A DNA stretch of 64,000 nucleotides from contig NC_081413.1 of the NCBI RefSeq assembly GCF_030272615.1, positions 337,277,302 through 337,341,301 on the forward strand. Direction: 5' to 3'. Shown in pieces: positions 45,975 through 56,598 of the stretch. The translations under genes and the position numbers were made by a program. The notes below the pieces were generated by a model. That model was given only the letters and a program-made list of their open reading frames with translations. It had not been told where the DNA came from and did not search any database. This stretch comes from Cryptomeria japonica (taxonomy: Eukaryota; Streptophyta; Pinopsida; Cupressales; Cupressaceae). Position 1 is the stretch's first letter, and each line of letters starts with the position of its first letter.

Positions 45975-47218
45975 TTATAAAGACAAGTCACTTCATAGAT
46001 TCTAGAGGGGTTAGCAATTCTCTGCGACTGTAAACCCTTCCAGCCCTCAAAATAACCCTTTGTATGGAAGCATATTTTCTATGATTATTTAGGATTCTAC
46101 AGGAAGTTACTTGTACAATTTTCCCCACTGAAATGGTCTGTTCATTTTCTCCAATTATCAGATTAAATTCCTCATCCTGGGATGGCTCTTTATATGGCGT
46201 TCTCCAATCGTTAGATCCATGTACCAATTCAATCTTTATGTCAGCAAGAGTTTCCCGCTTTTTATTGGATGTCCGTTGTTCCACACTTCTAGCATATTCA
46301 TCAATATCAAGGGCCTTTAACACATGGGGATATTTTTTGACATGTTCAACTACCATTTCTTGTGTTACCTCATCCATATCATCTATATCATGTCCTGCAT
46401 CATCACAATATACATCCTCTCAACCATTTTCTTGGCTAGTTCATATGACTCTGGATGAATTCTAGTATCATCCAATGGATCCATAAAATGGTTCCCAAAA
46501 GCTACTTGCCTGATCCCTCTAACCCTTAAAAAACCAACAACATTTATAAAGACAAGTCGATTCATAGCTTCTAGAGGGGTCAACAATTCTGTGCGACTGT
46601 AAACCCTTCCATCTCTCAAAATAGCCCTTTGTATGGAAGCAACTTTTATATGATTATTTAGGACTACACGGGTAGTTGCTTGTACAATTTTCCCTACTGA
46701 AAGGGTCTCTTATTTTCTCTAGTTAGCAGATAAAATTACTCATCTTGGGATGGCTCTTTATATGGTGTTTTCCAATCCTTAAATCCATGTACCAATTCAA
46801 TCTTTATGTCAGCAAGAGTTTCCTATTTTTTATTGGATGTCCGTTGTTCCACACTTCTAGCATATTCATCAATATCAAGGGCCTTTAACACATGGGGATA
46901 TTTTTTGACATGTTCAATTTCCATTTCTTATGTTTCCTCATCCATATCATCTATATCCTATCCTACATCTTCATAGTATACATCCTCAACTATTTTCTTG
47001 GCTAGTTCATATGACTCTGGATGAATTCTAGTATCATCTAATGGATCCATAACATGGTTCCCAAAAGCTTCTTGCCCGGTCTCTCTAGCCTTTACAAAAC
47101 CATCAACATTTATAAAGACAAGTCACTTGATAGCTTATAGAGGGGTCAACAATTCTCTATGATTGTAAACCCTTCCAACCCTCAAAATAGCCCTTTGTAA
47201 GGAAGCAACTTTTCTAGG
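45975..47218 (-). pseudogene. Tandem fragments of transcription elongation factor SPT6
   Basis: Read leftwards from 47218, the sequence encodes LGPRKVASLQRAILR, then LVFINV.GF, DPLDDTRIHPESYELAKK, EHVKKYPHVLKALDIDEYA, KKRETLADIKIELVHG, a DWRTPYKEPSQDEEF motif and a GKIVQ segment. This order is that of the helix-hairpin-helix, DLD and start of the S1 domain of plant SPT6, a histone chaperone that travels with RNA polymerase II. The stretch is repeated in tandem with a period of ~566 bp: two full units plus a third copy of the first ~45 codons. No introns interrupt it. Stops and frameshifts are present in each unit; the cleanest frames are 46619-46383 and 46377-45988. The rest of SPT6 (N-terminus, SH2) is absent. 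It is a captured, amplified gene fragment, not a gene. Confidence 0.82.
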
Positions 47219-47840
47219 TCCAAGGCTAGCTACAAATTACATATTTTATTTGTTAGTTGCGTATTTTGTTATGGGTTAATAAAAATCTGGGTATTATATA
47301 GAACTTTAAAAGAAAGTAAAATCTAATCAAACACTATATTTCATTTGATGTTATCAAGAATTTTGACTATTTTTCTTCATAATGTGTATCTTGTATAGTT
47401 TATCTTAATATTGTCTTTCTTGTATCATGTAGCAGTTTTGGAAGACTTACCATAACTTTCATTTGAACTGTTGGATCTTTCTATAAATTGGAGGATAATT
47501 TTGTAACAATGATATCAAGAGTCCAAGTAGAGCGATTGGCTTCATTACAAGGTAAGGGTAGCGTTTGTCAGGTTTGTCTTCCTCAAACTATGGTTGGCAT
47601 CTATTAAGTTGTTGTCTTGTAAGGGTGTTTTGAAGATTGAGAAGAGACTTTTGATGGGTATTAATCCCATTGTTGTCAAGTATGCCTGATTGGAATTGAA
47701 TGTTTCCAAGGTTTATGTGCGTTAGAGGGAAAATGATTCCCGAGATTGTCACTTCAATTAAATAATTACTGAAAACTTTGAGTTGCTTGCTTGAAAATGA
47801 ATGCTTTAAATAAAAGGTTACTTTATTATAAGTATGATTT
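47219..47840. other. Unassigned spacer
   Basis: This is AT-rich sequence right of the SPT6 fragments, without a recognisable domain. Near 47500 the run GTAACAATGATATCAAGAGTCC looks like a decayed LTR end with a methionine-tRNA primer site, but no LTR partner was found. It ends at the solo LTR start, 47841. Confidence 0.4.
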
Positions 47841-48215
47841 TGTAATGTCCCCTAATAAAATACCTTAAAATATCGTAGTCATGGATCTCGGTTCTTAGTG
47901 TAGGGGTTAAGAGAAAATACCTTAGCCTCTACTATAGTAAAAAACCTGAAAAAATAAACTCAGAAGGTGCTACAAATTTCATTAAGGAATGGTCATATAA
48001 ATCACTATATATAGAATTAACTGCATATAACATAAAGAGGGATCCTTGTAATAATATTAGATCTGCACTTCTTATTTAAATAAGATCTACACCTCTCATT
48101 CCCCAATTATCCCCCTTTCAAATGAGGTTCTCGCTCCCTTTTATATCTCATGTTTGAGGGAGTCACACCTTTTCATTTTATGTCTTTTGATCATTCATTA
48201 ACTTAATATTAAATG

Positions 48216-48219
<4 letters not shown>

Positions 48220-48250
<31 letters not shown>
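48220..48250. repeat. (TA)n microsatellite
   Basis: About 15 TA units lie close to the 3' end of the LINE, within the left part of the solo LTR. The run may be part of the insertion site or of the LINE tail. Confidence 0.85.
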
Positions 48251-48251
<1 letters not shown>

Positions 48252-48502
48252 TGATAAAAGTGGCAAACCATTATTATTTTTTTATAATTTTTTTACAACC
48301 TGATTCAAAGAGCACCGATAGGAAAGAACCAGGTAAAGAAAACCTCCAGTCTTGCTCATACATAAAAAACTAGTTAAGGGGCCCACCCAAGATTACACAA
48401 TCGCCATAATGGGAAACAAAAAACCCAGCCCCCTATAAGAAGTACAAAATTTCTCTGACTGAGAGATTTACATTAAGAATGTAGAAATCATGAGCTAATA
48501 CT

Positions 48503-49440
48503 TTACCATGGAGGAGAAGAAGGGGGGATAACATCATTATTGAGAGTGGCAGGAGGAACCATCTGAAGAGACAAAACTGAAGTTGGCGAAGACATTACTG
48601 GTTTCATTGAGTCTAGGAGAAAGTGAATACCTAAAAATACATTAACAGCTGCCGCCAAAAAATCTGGTGAGAGATGATCTAACAAAGCTACCAAGGTAAA
48701 CAAAGTATCATCATAAAGGTTAGAAATCAAGCCATTCCTTATAATTGAAAGAAGTTCCCCATACCGGCTAGAAGATAGTAATTGAGAATGAGGTAGGAAA
48801 CCACCATAATCAAAATTGCCAAATTCAAAATGATAGAGAGACAACGCACTATCCAAATTAGTAGTAGTATAGAAATAGGGATGGAAGTATGAATCAAAAA
48901 GTGCTCTGACCATAGAAGTATCCAGGAGCAAGTCCATACAGATAGTGAAAAAATGAGATGCAATCTTAGCAAGAAAACAACCTGCATTTTCCACCTGCCA
49001 TCATTTGCCCAAAACCTTGTGAAAAGCGAGAGAGAAATCAAGAGAATAAATTTGAAACAACTAGCCAAGCTTTTCATCATCAAAATCATGAGAGTCCTGG
49101 AAGTCATGCTGCTTAATAGACTATAGCTTGCAAATGCCATAAAAGAGATAATGCAAAAACAAAGAGAATACGGGATTATAAAGACAACAAATGCCATTAT
49201 GAAAGAACAAGCTCAACCACCAAAGGATGCAATATATAATATCAACACAAGCAAGCCCATGACAAATATGCAAAGAAACAACCATAGACCGCCACCTTAA
49301 GAAAAGATGATGAGAACTACTTCACAATAAACATGGGCATAAATAATACAAGATTGTCACATGAATGAGATCCCCCAGATGCAAAAGAAGTAATTCCGAG
49401 TCTTCCATCGCGAAAGAAGAAATGAAAACAATCATTAAAA
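48503..49440 (-). pseudogene. Possible additional reading frame downstream of LINE ORF2
   Basis: On the minus strand the frame ending at 48503 is open for 163 codons (from 48994). It continues upstream in frame to about 49140 with two stops (SIKQHDFQDSHDFDDEKLG before the first). The composition looks protein-like rather than random: hydrophobic stretches (CFLAKIASHFFTICMDLLL), FDSYFHPYFY, LLSIIRNGLISNLYDDTLF and a Pro/Ser tail. I recognise no family. A second open frame overlaps it (49197-48739), so the coding status is uncertain. It could be LINE 3' UTR, a 3'-transduced piece of host sequence, or a third LINE product. Confidence 0.4.
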
Positions 49441-49802
49441 CTTCAAGCGAGCCACCTGGATAGTAGTACAAGTATCATAGATCATCATAAATAAAACCTC
49501 GTGCAAGCTGTACAGGAAATCATACTTCGAACAAACAAAAACCTAGGTTGCAGCCAAGGTTTTTATTTTTAAATTTTTGAACTGTGTAAAGCAAGGTTAC
49601 AAGGCACTCCCGCACCACAAACCCCAACCTATTAAAACAAAATACCCCAACCCATACCCTGGCTGGAATTACAAACAACAATGCAAACTTAGTGAGGAGA
49701 TATGAAGACCAAAAAGGCCACCAACACCACATTAACCTACATACCTGAATATAATCACCAACAAAGTACGAAGTCGTGACTCTGCTAATAGGTTAGGATC
49801 AA

Positions 49803-52800
49803 TTAAACCAGGTGAGGTGGTAAAATACTGGAATCTACATCAACTAGAGAGTGGATATCTTCATCTAATGCTTTATTGGCCAAAAAGTCCGCCACCTTGT
49901 TGTCTTCCCTATAACAATGGACTATAGAGAAGGAATTAAAAAACTCAATCTGAGCAAGTATCTTATCCAACCAATATTTGAGATGCCAAGAATGTGAGCG
50001 ATTAGTGACCATATAGAAAACAACCTGAGAGTCACCTTCTATAACAACATCCAATAGATGCAATGAAAGGAGCAAGTCAAGCCCAGTAGAAAGGGCATGA
50101 AGCTCAACCACAGTATTGGTCCTGCTAGCAATACACTGACATTGTGCTTTAATAATACAAGCCTTATTATCAGAAACCACAATACCAATGATAGATTTCC
50201 CAGGGTTACCACGGGATGCTCCATCAAAGTTCAATTTGATCTTAGAAGCCGGAGGAGGCAGCCAGACCACCTCTTTCCTATTTAATGAAGGCCTTGTTCT
50301 AGAAATTGCCCAAATCGAAGGGAGCAACTTTAAAGTTGACCAATGCCTAGTAATCCAATTATCCCATGATGTGTAAGTATTGTGTAGACTAATACCCTTG
50401 TAAATGAAGGACAAGACAGTCTTAGAAATTGATTTTTCAATACAGAAGAGCACATCTTGCAAAGTGGAAGAATGTTTCCTAAAAATCCTGTTATTCCTCT
50501 CAAGCCAAATTTTCTAGATCAGAATAGAAGGAGCAATTATCCAAAGACAAGCATAGAATGAGGACGGATATAACAGAGGCCAACTCATGAAGTGAGACCT
50601 AAGGTCACTACCTAGAGCAGAACTCCAATTTAACTTATTAGATAGCCAATACCAACAATGAGAAGCAAAGGGGCAATGAAGGAAGAGATGATCGACTGAT
50701 TCAAGAGACCCTTCACACATAACACAAGGAAAGAAAATAGTGATGCAAAGCCTATGCAATCTCATGCCAGTTAGAATTCTATCCTGAACAACCAACCAAG
50801 AAAAAGCCCCTTCTTTCAGAAGATAAACAACATGCCAAAATAACTTATATGGCAAGTCCTCCCCCTTAACATCTGCAGACAAATAATTATACCCTTCTTT
50901 AACCGAATACTCTCCTAATTTTGAATAGGTCCAAATAAGCTCATCTTCCTCCTCTAAAAAGAGTAATGGATGTTTAGCTCATCCACAAAAGAGGACTTAA
51001 TATATTGGTCCACTAGAAGATAATCAATTGATTTCCATCTAGCCGAGTGTAAGAGGCCCGAGGAATCGACAAAAAAGTAATCAACCACAAATATACCCCA
51101 AGAAGATTTGAGGGAAGACATAAGAGGTGACCAATCCCTAAGGGTAGAAAGTGCAGGGAAACCATTCCAGACTTCCTCCCAAAACATAGCCTTTCAACCA
51201 TTATGGATAAGCCAGGACAACCTTGGAAAAATGATAGATCTGCACTCAACCATGAAATTCCAGATTGCAGACCCTTTAGGGAGTGAAGAAGCAGTAAAAA
51301 TGGCCTCCCTGGAACCATTTTTCAAGTATTTTGTAGACAAAATAGATTCCCACTTAGAAGAGGGTTGTTTATATAGCTTCCAAACTAGTTTAGCACCAAG
51401 GGCCAAATTCTGCTTACCAAGATCCTTAACCCCTGCACCCCCTTTGTCTCTCGGAGCACAAACCCTATCCCATGCCAATAGAGGGATCCTACCTTTCTTA
51501 TTAACATTTTCATTCCATATAAAAGACCTTAATACTGAATGCAAAGCAACCACAATTTTCTTAGGAGACTTTAAAACAAATAATAGATAGATGGGAACCG
51601 CATTTAAAACAACTCTAATGAGCACAATTTTTCCAGAAAAAGATAACCACTTATGAGACCAAGAAAGTATTCTTGGAGAAATGGCCCCCAAGATCCGTTC
51701 CCAAAAATTAAGCTTCTCTGAACCAGTAAAAAATAGGATACCTAAATACTTACAAGGGAACTAGCCAACAGAGAAACCCCAAAAACAAGACAACCTGGAC
51801 TACACCAGAGGGGAAACATTAAGAAAGAATTTTTTTGACTTGGCTCGATTAACCTTCTGACCAGAGAACAAAGAATAGTCCAAAATGACCCTATTAATGG
51901 CCTTAGATTCCCCCATGGTAGCTTTGCCAAACAATAATGTGTCATCTGCAAATAAACAATGAGTATGATTAGCAGCCATATGAGGAATGGAAATCCCCTT
52001 CCATATGCCACTATCCCTAGCTCCTAAGATGGCTCTACTAAGAGCTTCAGCCAAAATAATAAACAAAAAAGGTGACAACGGATCCCCTTGCCCGAGCCCT
52101 CTAGATGATGCAAAAATACCACATGGAGAACCATTTAAAATCATTGAAAACCTGGCCATGCTAATACAAGCCTGAATCCATTTGACCCATTTAATCCCAA
52201 ACCCAAATTTCTTAAGCACACACAAGAGCACCTACCAACTTACCCTATCATAAGCCTTCATCATATCTAACTTTAGAATCATAGCCGGAATAGACAACTA
52301 AGAGATAGAATGTACAATCTCATGGGCTATAATGGCCCCTTCTGCCATTTCCCTACGAAAGACAAACCCCCCCTGTTCACCCGAGACAATATTTGGAATG
52401 AGCTTGGCGAGCCTCAAAGAAATAGCCTTAGTAATAATTTTGTATAATGTATTGCATAAAGCAATTGGGCGGAAAGCCACAAAAGATTTGGGATTCTCAC
52501 TTTTTGGAATGAGGGCAATCAAAGTTGAATTTAGCTCCTTCAAAATAGACCTATTGCACCTATCCTCTTCTAAAACAAGACAAAAGTCCACCCCAAGGAA
52601 GGACCAACATTTTTGAAAAAAAAGGCCAATAAAACCATCAGGACCAGGAGCCTTATCTGACGACATTGAAAAAACAACCTCTTTTACTTCTTGAATAGAG
52701 AAAGGTGCCATTAGCATTGCATTATCCTCATCAGATATAAGCTTGGGAATAGGAGAAGCAAAACTACCATTAAAAATAGATGTCTCCTCAAATAGTAAAG

Positions 52801-54025
52801 ATTTAAAAAACTGGACAACCTCAACATCAATCTCAGACTCTTTTGAAATAACAACTCCATCAGGGTTTTGAATACAAGAGATCCAAAAATGTTGTCTTTT
52901 CATCTTAGCTGAGGTATGGAAGAATTTAGTATTCCGATCACCATCACACAACCATAGATCTCTAGATTTTTGATGCCAATAGATTTCTTCCCTAGAGAGA
53001 ATCTCTTCTAGATGAGAGTTTAAAGATTTATGCCTCTGAAAAGTAGCAGAATCCATGCCACAGTTCATAACCCTAGCATTAAGAGCTTCGAGTTCTTCCT
53101 GAATCTTAAGCTTCTTAGCAATTTTTTTTTTAAAATGCAGTACATTCCATTTCTTAATTTCTTGCTTAAGATAAGAGAGTTTTTTGACAAACCTAAACAT
53201 CCTAGTTCCATGAACAAAAGGAGTCGAGGACCACCAAGATTGTAAAAGCAAAAGAAAAGATGAATCTCAAAACCACATTGGTTCAAACTTAAAAGAAGAA
53301 CGCACAAGATCTCTGTCATCCAAGATAGATAACACAACCGGAAAATGATTAGAACCAGCATAAGGCAAAACCGAGGCCACAACATCCACATTAGAGGAAA
53401 TCCAATTGTCAGAAACCAAAAAATGATCAAGTCGTTCAACAATCTATGAGAAATATTTTCTCCTATTGGTCCAAGTAAACGGACAATTCAGGATTTTACA
53501 ATCCACCAAGTCATTTTTAGAAATAAAAGCAGAAAAATCCTCCAAGATATGCTTATTGGGCAAAATACCCCCAAATTTCTCATCATCAGAGGAAATGGCA
53601 TTAAAGTCCCCTCCAAAAACCACAAATTGGCCATGAAGAGAGGAGAAGGTGACAGATAAAGAATCCCAAAGAGATTTCTTACCCCCAATTGACATTGGTC
53701 CATACACATTGAGCAACCAAAATTTAACATTCGAAGTACGACTTTTAACCAAGGCCATCATCCAGAAGGAAGCTGAAACAACCAATTTTAACTCAATAGA
53801 CACATCCTTCCAAAGGAAAGCCAAACCCCCAGACGCCCCCACAGAAGGGGAGACAAAAAAATTGCAAGGCTTCCATTTGGAAAACATAAAATCTGCACCT
53901 TGACAACTTAACTTAGCTTCTTGCAAAAGTAACACATCATACTTCATTAAATCCAACTCTGATTTAATGAGGCGCCTTTTGTTAGGGTCATTTAAGCCCC
54001 TAACATTCCAAGATATGATCCTCAT
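49803..54025 (-). pseudogene. LINE ORF2: endonuclease, reverse transcriptase, zinc region, RNase H
   Basis: About 1,400 codons. ATG at 54023-54025 begins MRIISWNVRGLND. The endonuclease shows LLQEAKLS, VFGGDFNAIS and RLDHFLVS; its catalytic SDH motif reads SNH. RT shows KAPGPDGF, FRPIALCN, GLGQGDPLSPFLF and CLFADDTLLF (catalytic ADD intact). Downstream are the zf-RVT region (CVMCEGSLESVDHLFLHCPF) and an RNase H with FDGASRGNPG, VELHAL, EGDSQVV and REDNKVADFLAN, all four acidic residues present. The frame is continuous from 54025 to about 50954 except for about seven stops of the CAG/CAA/CGA-to-stop type. It shifts once near 50950 and is then open, with one further stop near 50511, to 49803. 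The product nicks target DNA and copies element RNA; this copy is inactive. Confidence 0.88.
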
Positions 54026-55844
54026 TTCTCTTGAGGGGAGGCAATCTCTCCCCTCTTCTCAATTGCAAAATCAACATTCTCCAACTCATTCCTCAAGCTA
54101 TGCTTGGAAGCCACAAACTGAGTAAATGGAGGACTAAATTTTGACTTTTTCTTACCTGACCTTGATTTTGGACTCAAGAGTGTAGACTGAATGCCAGCAT
54201 CAATCTCTAACTGCGTATAGAATGCCTTCGGCTTCCTACCTCTTTTTGCAGGAGAAGGAGATGGTGAGGTAGGGGATAAAGGGAATCGAACCAGAGGTTT
54301 ATTAATCACAGGATCAAAAGCCACATTCCCATCCCCATCCCCAGTTACTCCCAAGGCATTATCACCCTCTTGGGCTTTATCAAAGAGAATATCAAAAGGA
54401 TTGAAAGTTGAGGGAATTACCAAAGAAGAATTTAAATTAACCAAATCCTAATCAATTGCTTCAACCACTTTATAAGTAACAACCGAGTTCAAGGTAATGT
54501 TATGATGAGAAACCACTTTTTGAACTTTAGAAATTAAGTCATCATTAGGAAGGAAGGATTCCATACAATTAACAGCTGGAGAAACATCTGTTTGAGAATT
54601 AATAAGTAGGCCATCCTTCATAAGAGAAGGGGAACCTAACACTTTCACCCCATCCCCATCCTTCTGAATAACTGAAGGAAAAGGTATATTGCTGACAACA
54701 GGCGAACCTTGCAGAGGAGGGGATTTTGGCCGACTGCCATCAACAACATTAAAAAAGGGAATAACAAGCTTTGAATTGTAATATTTGAAGGCCAAGAGAC
54801 CTTGTCTTCAAATGACAAACCCTTAAGAGAAGCAAAAAGGGTAGAGTCCATAACTACAGAAGCCTTAGAAAACCAAGTAGAATCACAGACAATACTCTAA
54901 TGCCAAATACCATCAATTGATTTCAAATTACAGTTGGAAGGAACCATGGAAGATGAAGAAAGAAATACATAGGTCTTAACCCCAAAATCCCCATCCTCGA
55001 AAATTGGATGTGAGTGAATAAATTTCCCAAAAGAGTCCCCAATTTTTTATTAAATATCCAGGTCCGAAAATTCATAGGGAAGACCGGGCAACGAAAACCA
55101 AGTAGGGATGCACTTCACAAAATCTTGCAATGCAGAAAAAAAAGGTTTCCAATTTTCCACAAAGATTAAATTACGACCCAACCACAAATATGGTTTTTCT
55201 AAAGCCTTTTGTTTAGCATCCACAGAATCAAAGATAACAATGAAAGTATTCTAAGAAAGAACCTGAAAGTAGAGCGTGCCATACCAGAGAGAATGAATTT
55301 TATGATGGAGCTTGGAAAGAAAAACATTCTCACCCCTAACCTGAATAAGAACCGCAAAGGAGTGCAAGTCCCGAGCTTTCTTAACAAACAGAGCATCAAC
55401 TGCAAAGATACACAACATTGGTGACCACACTTTCTCCACCAAAGGCTCTTTGTCCAAGGGTTTGTTCATTGCCATAGCAAGAGGTGAGACCTTTTTTGGC
55501 CGAGCCAAGCGAGCAGGGTTTCTCCGAGTGCCTTTCTAAGGATTATCCCAAGGGTTTTTTCCAAACCCCCCAGGCCCACGGGATTTAGAATGCACAGGGA
55601 GATTCTGTCGTGAACCAAAGAAACCTTTAAAATAATAAGATCGCAACTTTCTAGGATGCCCTCGACGCCACTCCGACTGATCCCATGAAAGAACATCAAC
55701 CCATTTACCATTTCGAAAGACCCATTGCGGAATGTGGCCAGATTGAATGCCAAAAGGATTTGGAGGTGGGAGAGGATCGCAAAGAGCATCCTCAACCCAA
55801 CTTTGGTTTCGCTCAGAAACCCTAAAATGTGAATTTTTGCCCAT
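54022..55844 (-). pseudogene. LINE ORF1: RNA-binding (DUF4283-like) protein
   Basis: ATG at 55844 starts MGKNSHFRVSERNQSW. A basic Gly/Pro-rich N-terminus follows. After a stop near 55537 comes a DUF4283-like RNA-binding fold (SFAVLIQVRGENVF, LSKLHHKIHSLWYGTLYF, then WKPFFSALQDFVKCIPTWF and LPGLPYEF). The frame shifts near 54800 and continues to 54022 as a Ser/Pro-rich tail with KRGRKPKAFY and KSRSGKKKSKF. No CCHC knuckle was found. Its stop codon overlaps the ORF2 start in the sequence ATGA (54022-54025). It coats the LINE RNA. Confidence 0.78.
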
Positions 55845-55960
55845 ATCGTGCCTCTATAATTTATATTTTAATTTAAATATATTTTTTTAATCTTTTGTAT
55901 TTTAATTTTATTATTATTATTATATATTATTGAATCCTATTTCAAAGTAGGGACATTACA

Positions 55961-56598
55961 AATTTCTTAATTGAGATTACTCTGAAAACACTTGATTAAA
56001 TTATCTTCAAACAATAGTAGACCAGTGCATTCTACCCTGACATAATGTTGCAGTTAGTCTTACTAAATTTAAATTTGCTCTGAAAGACCAATAAGATAGA
56101 ATGAAGCTTGCCATCCAATCCTTCAAACTGATAATCAAACTAAAACTTAACCAAAACTATAATAACATAGGATACCACATTGAAACAATCTAAATGAATA
56201 GATTTATCACAGGGAACTAATCAAACAATCAAAAAGATAAATACCATCAGAGGTGAAAAACACTTGATATTTTTATTGAAATACACATAAGATAATCAAC
56301 TTATTACATATAGCACAATGTCTTTTCACCAGTTTGGCATTTCCAGAAAATAAACCTTGAGAGTATTGTATATAATTGCATCTGCGAATCTATCTCTCAT
56401 TTCATCAAAAGATCCTCTATATATACAAATGAGGATTCAGTTCCAAAATGATTGGGAATACCCCTTCATTCAGAATTAAACTAACTAATATATTAACTAA
56501 AAAAACAACTACTAACTGACCCTAACACAACTTCCAACATAACAAACATATTACATAAGACTTTAAAAGACAACAATTTAAAACATTAAGAATAAGAG
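55961..56598. other. Spacer downstream of the unidentified ORF
   Basis: This AT-rich non-coding sequence lies between the solo LTR and the stop codon of the unidentified gene. On the minus strand it would be that gene's 3' untranslated sequence. No motif was seen. Confidence 0.45.

Larger units (their letters stand above)
48270..55860 (-). mobile_element. L1-type LINE with ORF1 and ORF2
   Basis: This is a near full-length non-LTR retrotransposon read right to left. The start near 55860 is just upstream of the ORF1 ATG at 55844. ORF1 runs to 54022, ORF2 from 54025 to 49803, and a ~1.5 kb 3' region ends at a T-rich run (about 48272-48292) that would be the poly(A) tail on the element strand. 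Endonuclease, RT, zinc-binding and RNase H domains place it in the plant L1 clade that carries RNase H. Target duplication ends could not be fixed because both borders are AT-rich. Confidence 0.85.
47841..55960. mobile_element. Solo LTR (~0.5 kb) interrupted by a LINE
   Basis: TGTAATGTCCCC at 47841 and AGGGACATTACA ending at 55960 form an inverted-repeat pair of the same style as the giant LTR at 1713. The flanks GATTT (47836-47840) and AATTT (55961-55965) agree at four of five bases. Between them, only about 430 bp on the left and 100 bp on the right belong to this element; the rest is the LINE. There is no internal coding region of an LTR element, so a solo LTR of about 0.5 kb is inferred. 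Confidence 0.65.

Noticed and set aside
47500-47525. LTR end with methionine-tRNA primer site
   Set aside because: The match to the primer consensus is poor and no LTR partner or internal coding region follows.
51108-51590. 160-codon plus-strand frame
   Set aside because: It is the antisense of LINE ORF2; the opposite strand carries RT-to-zinc-region sequence.
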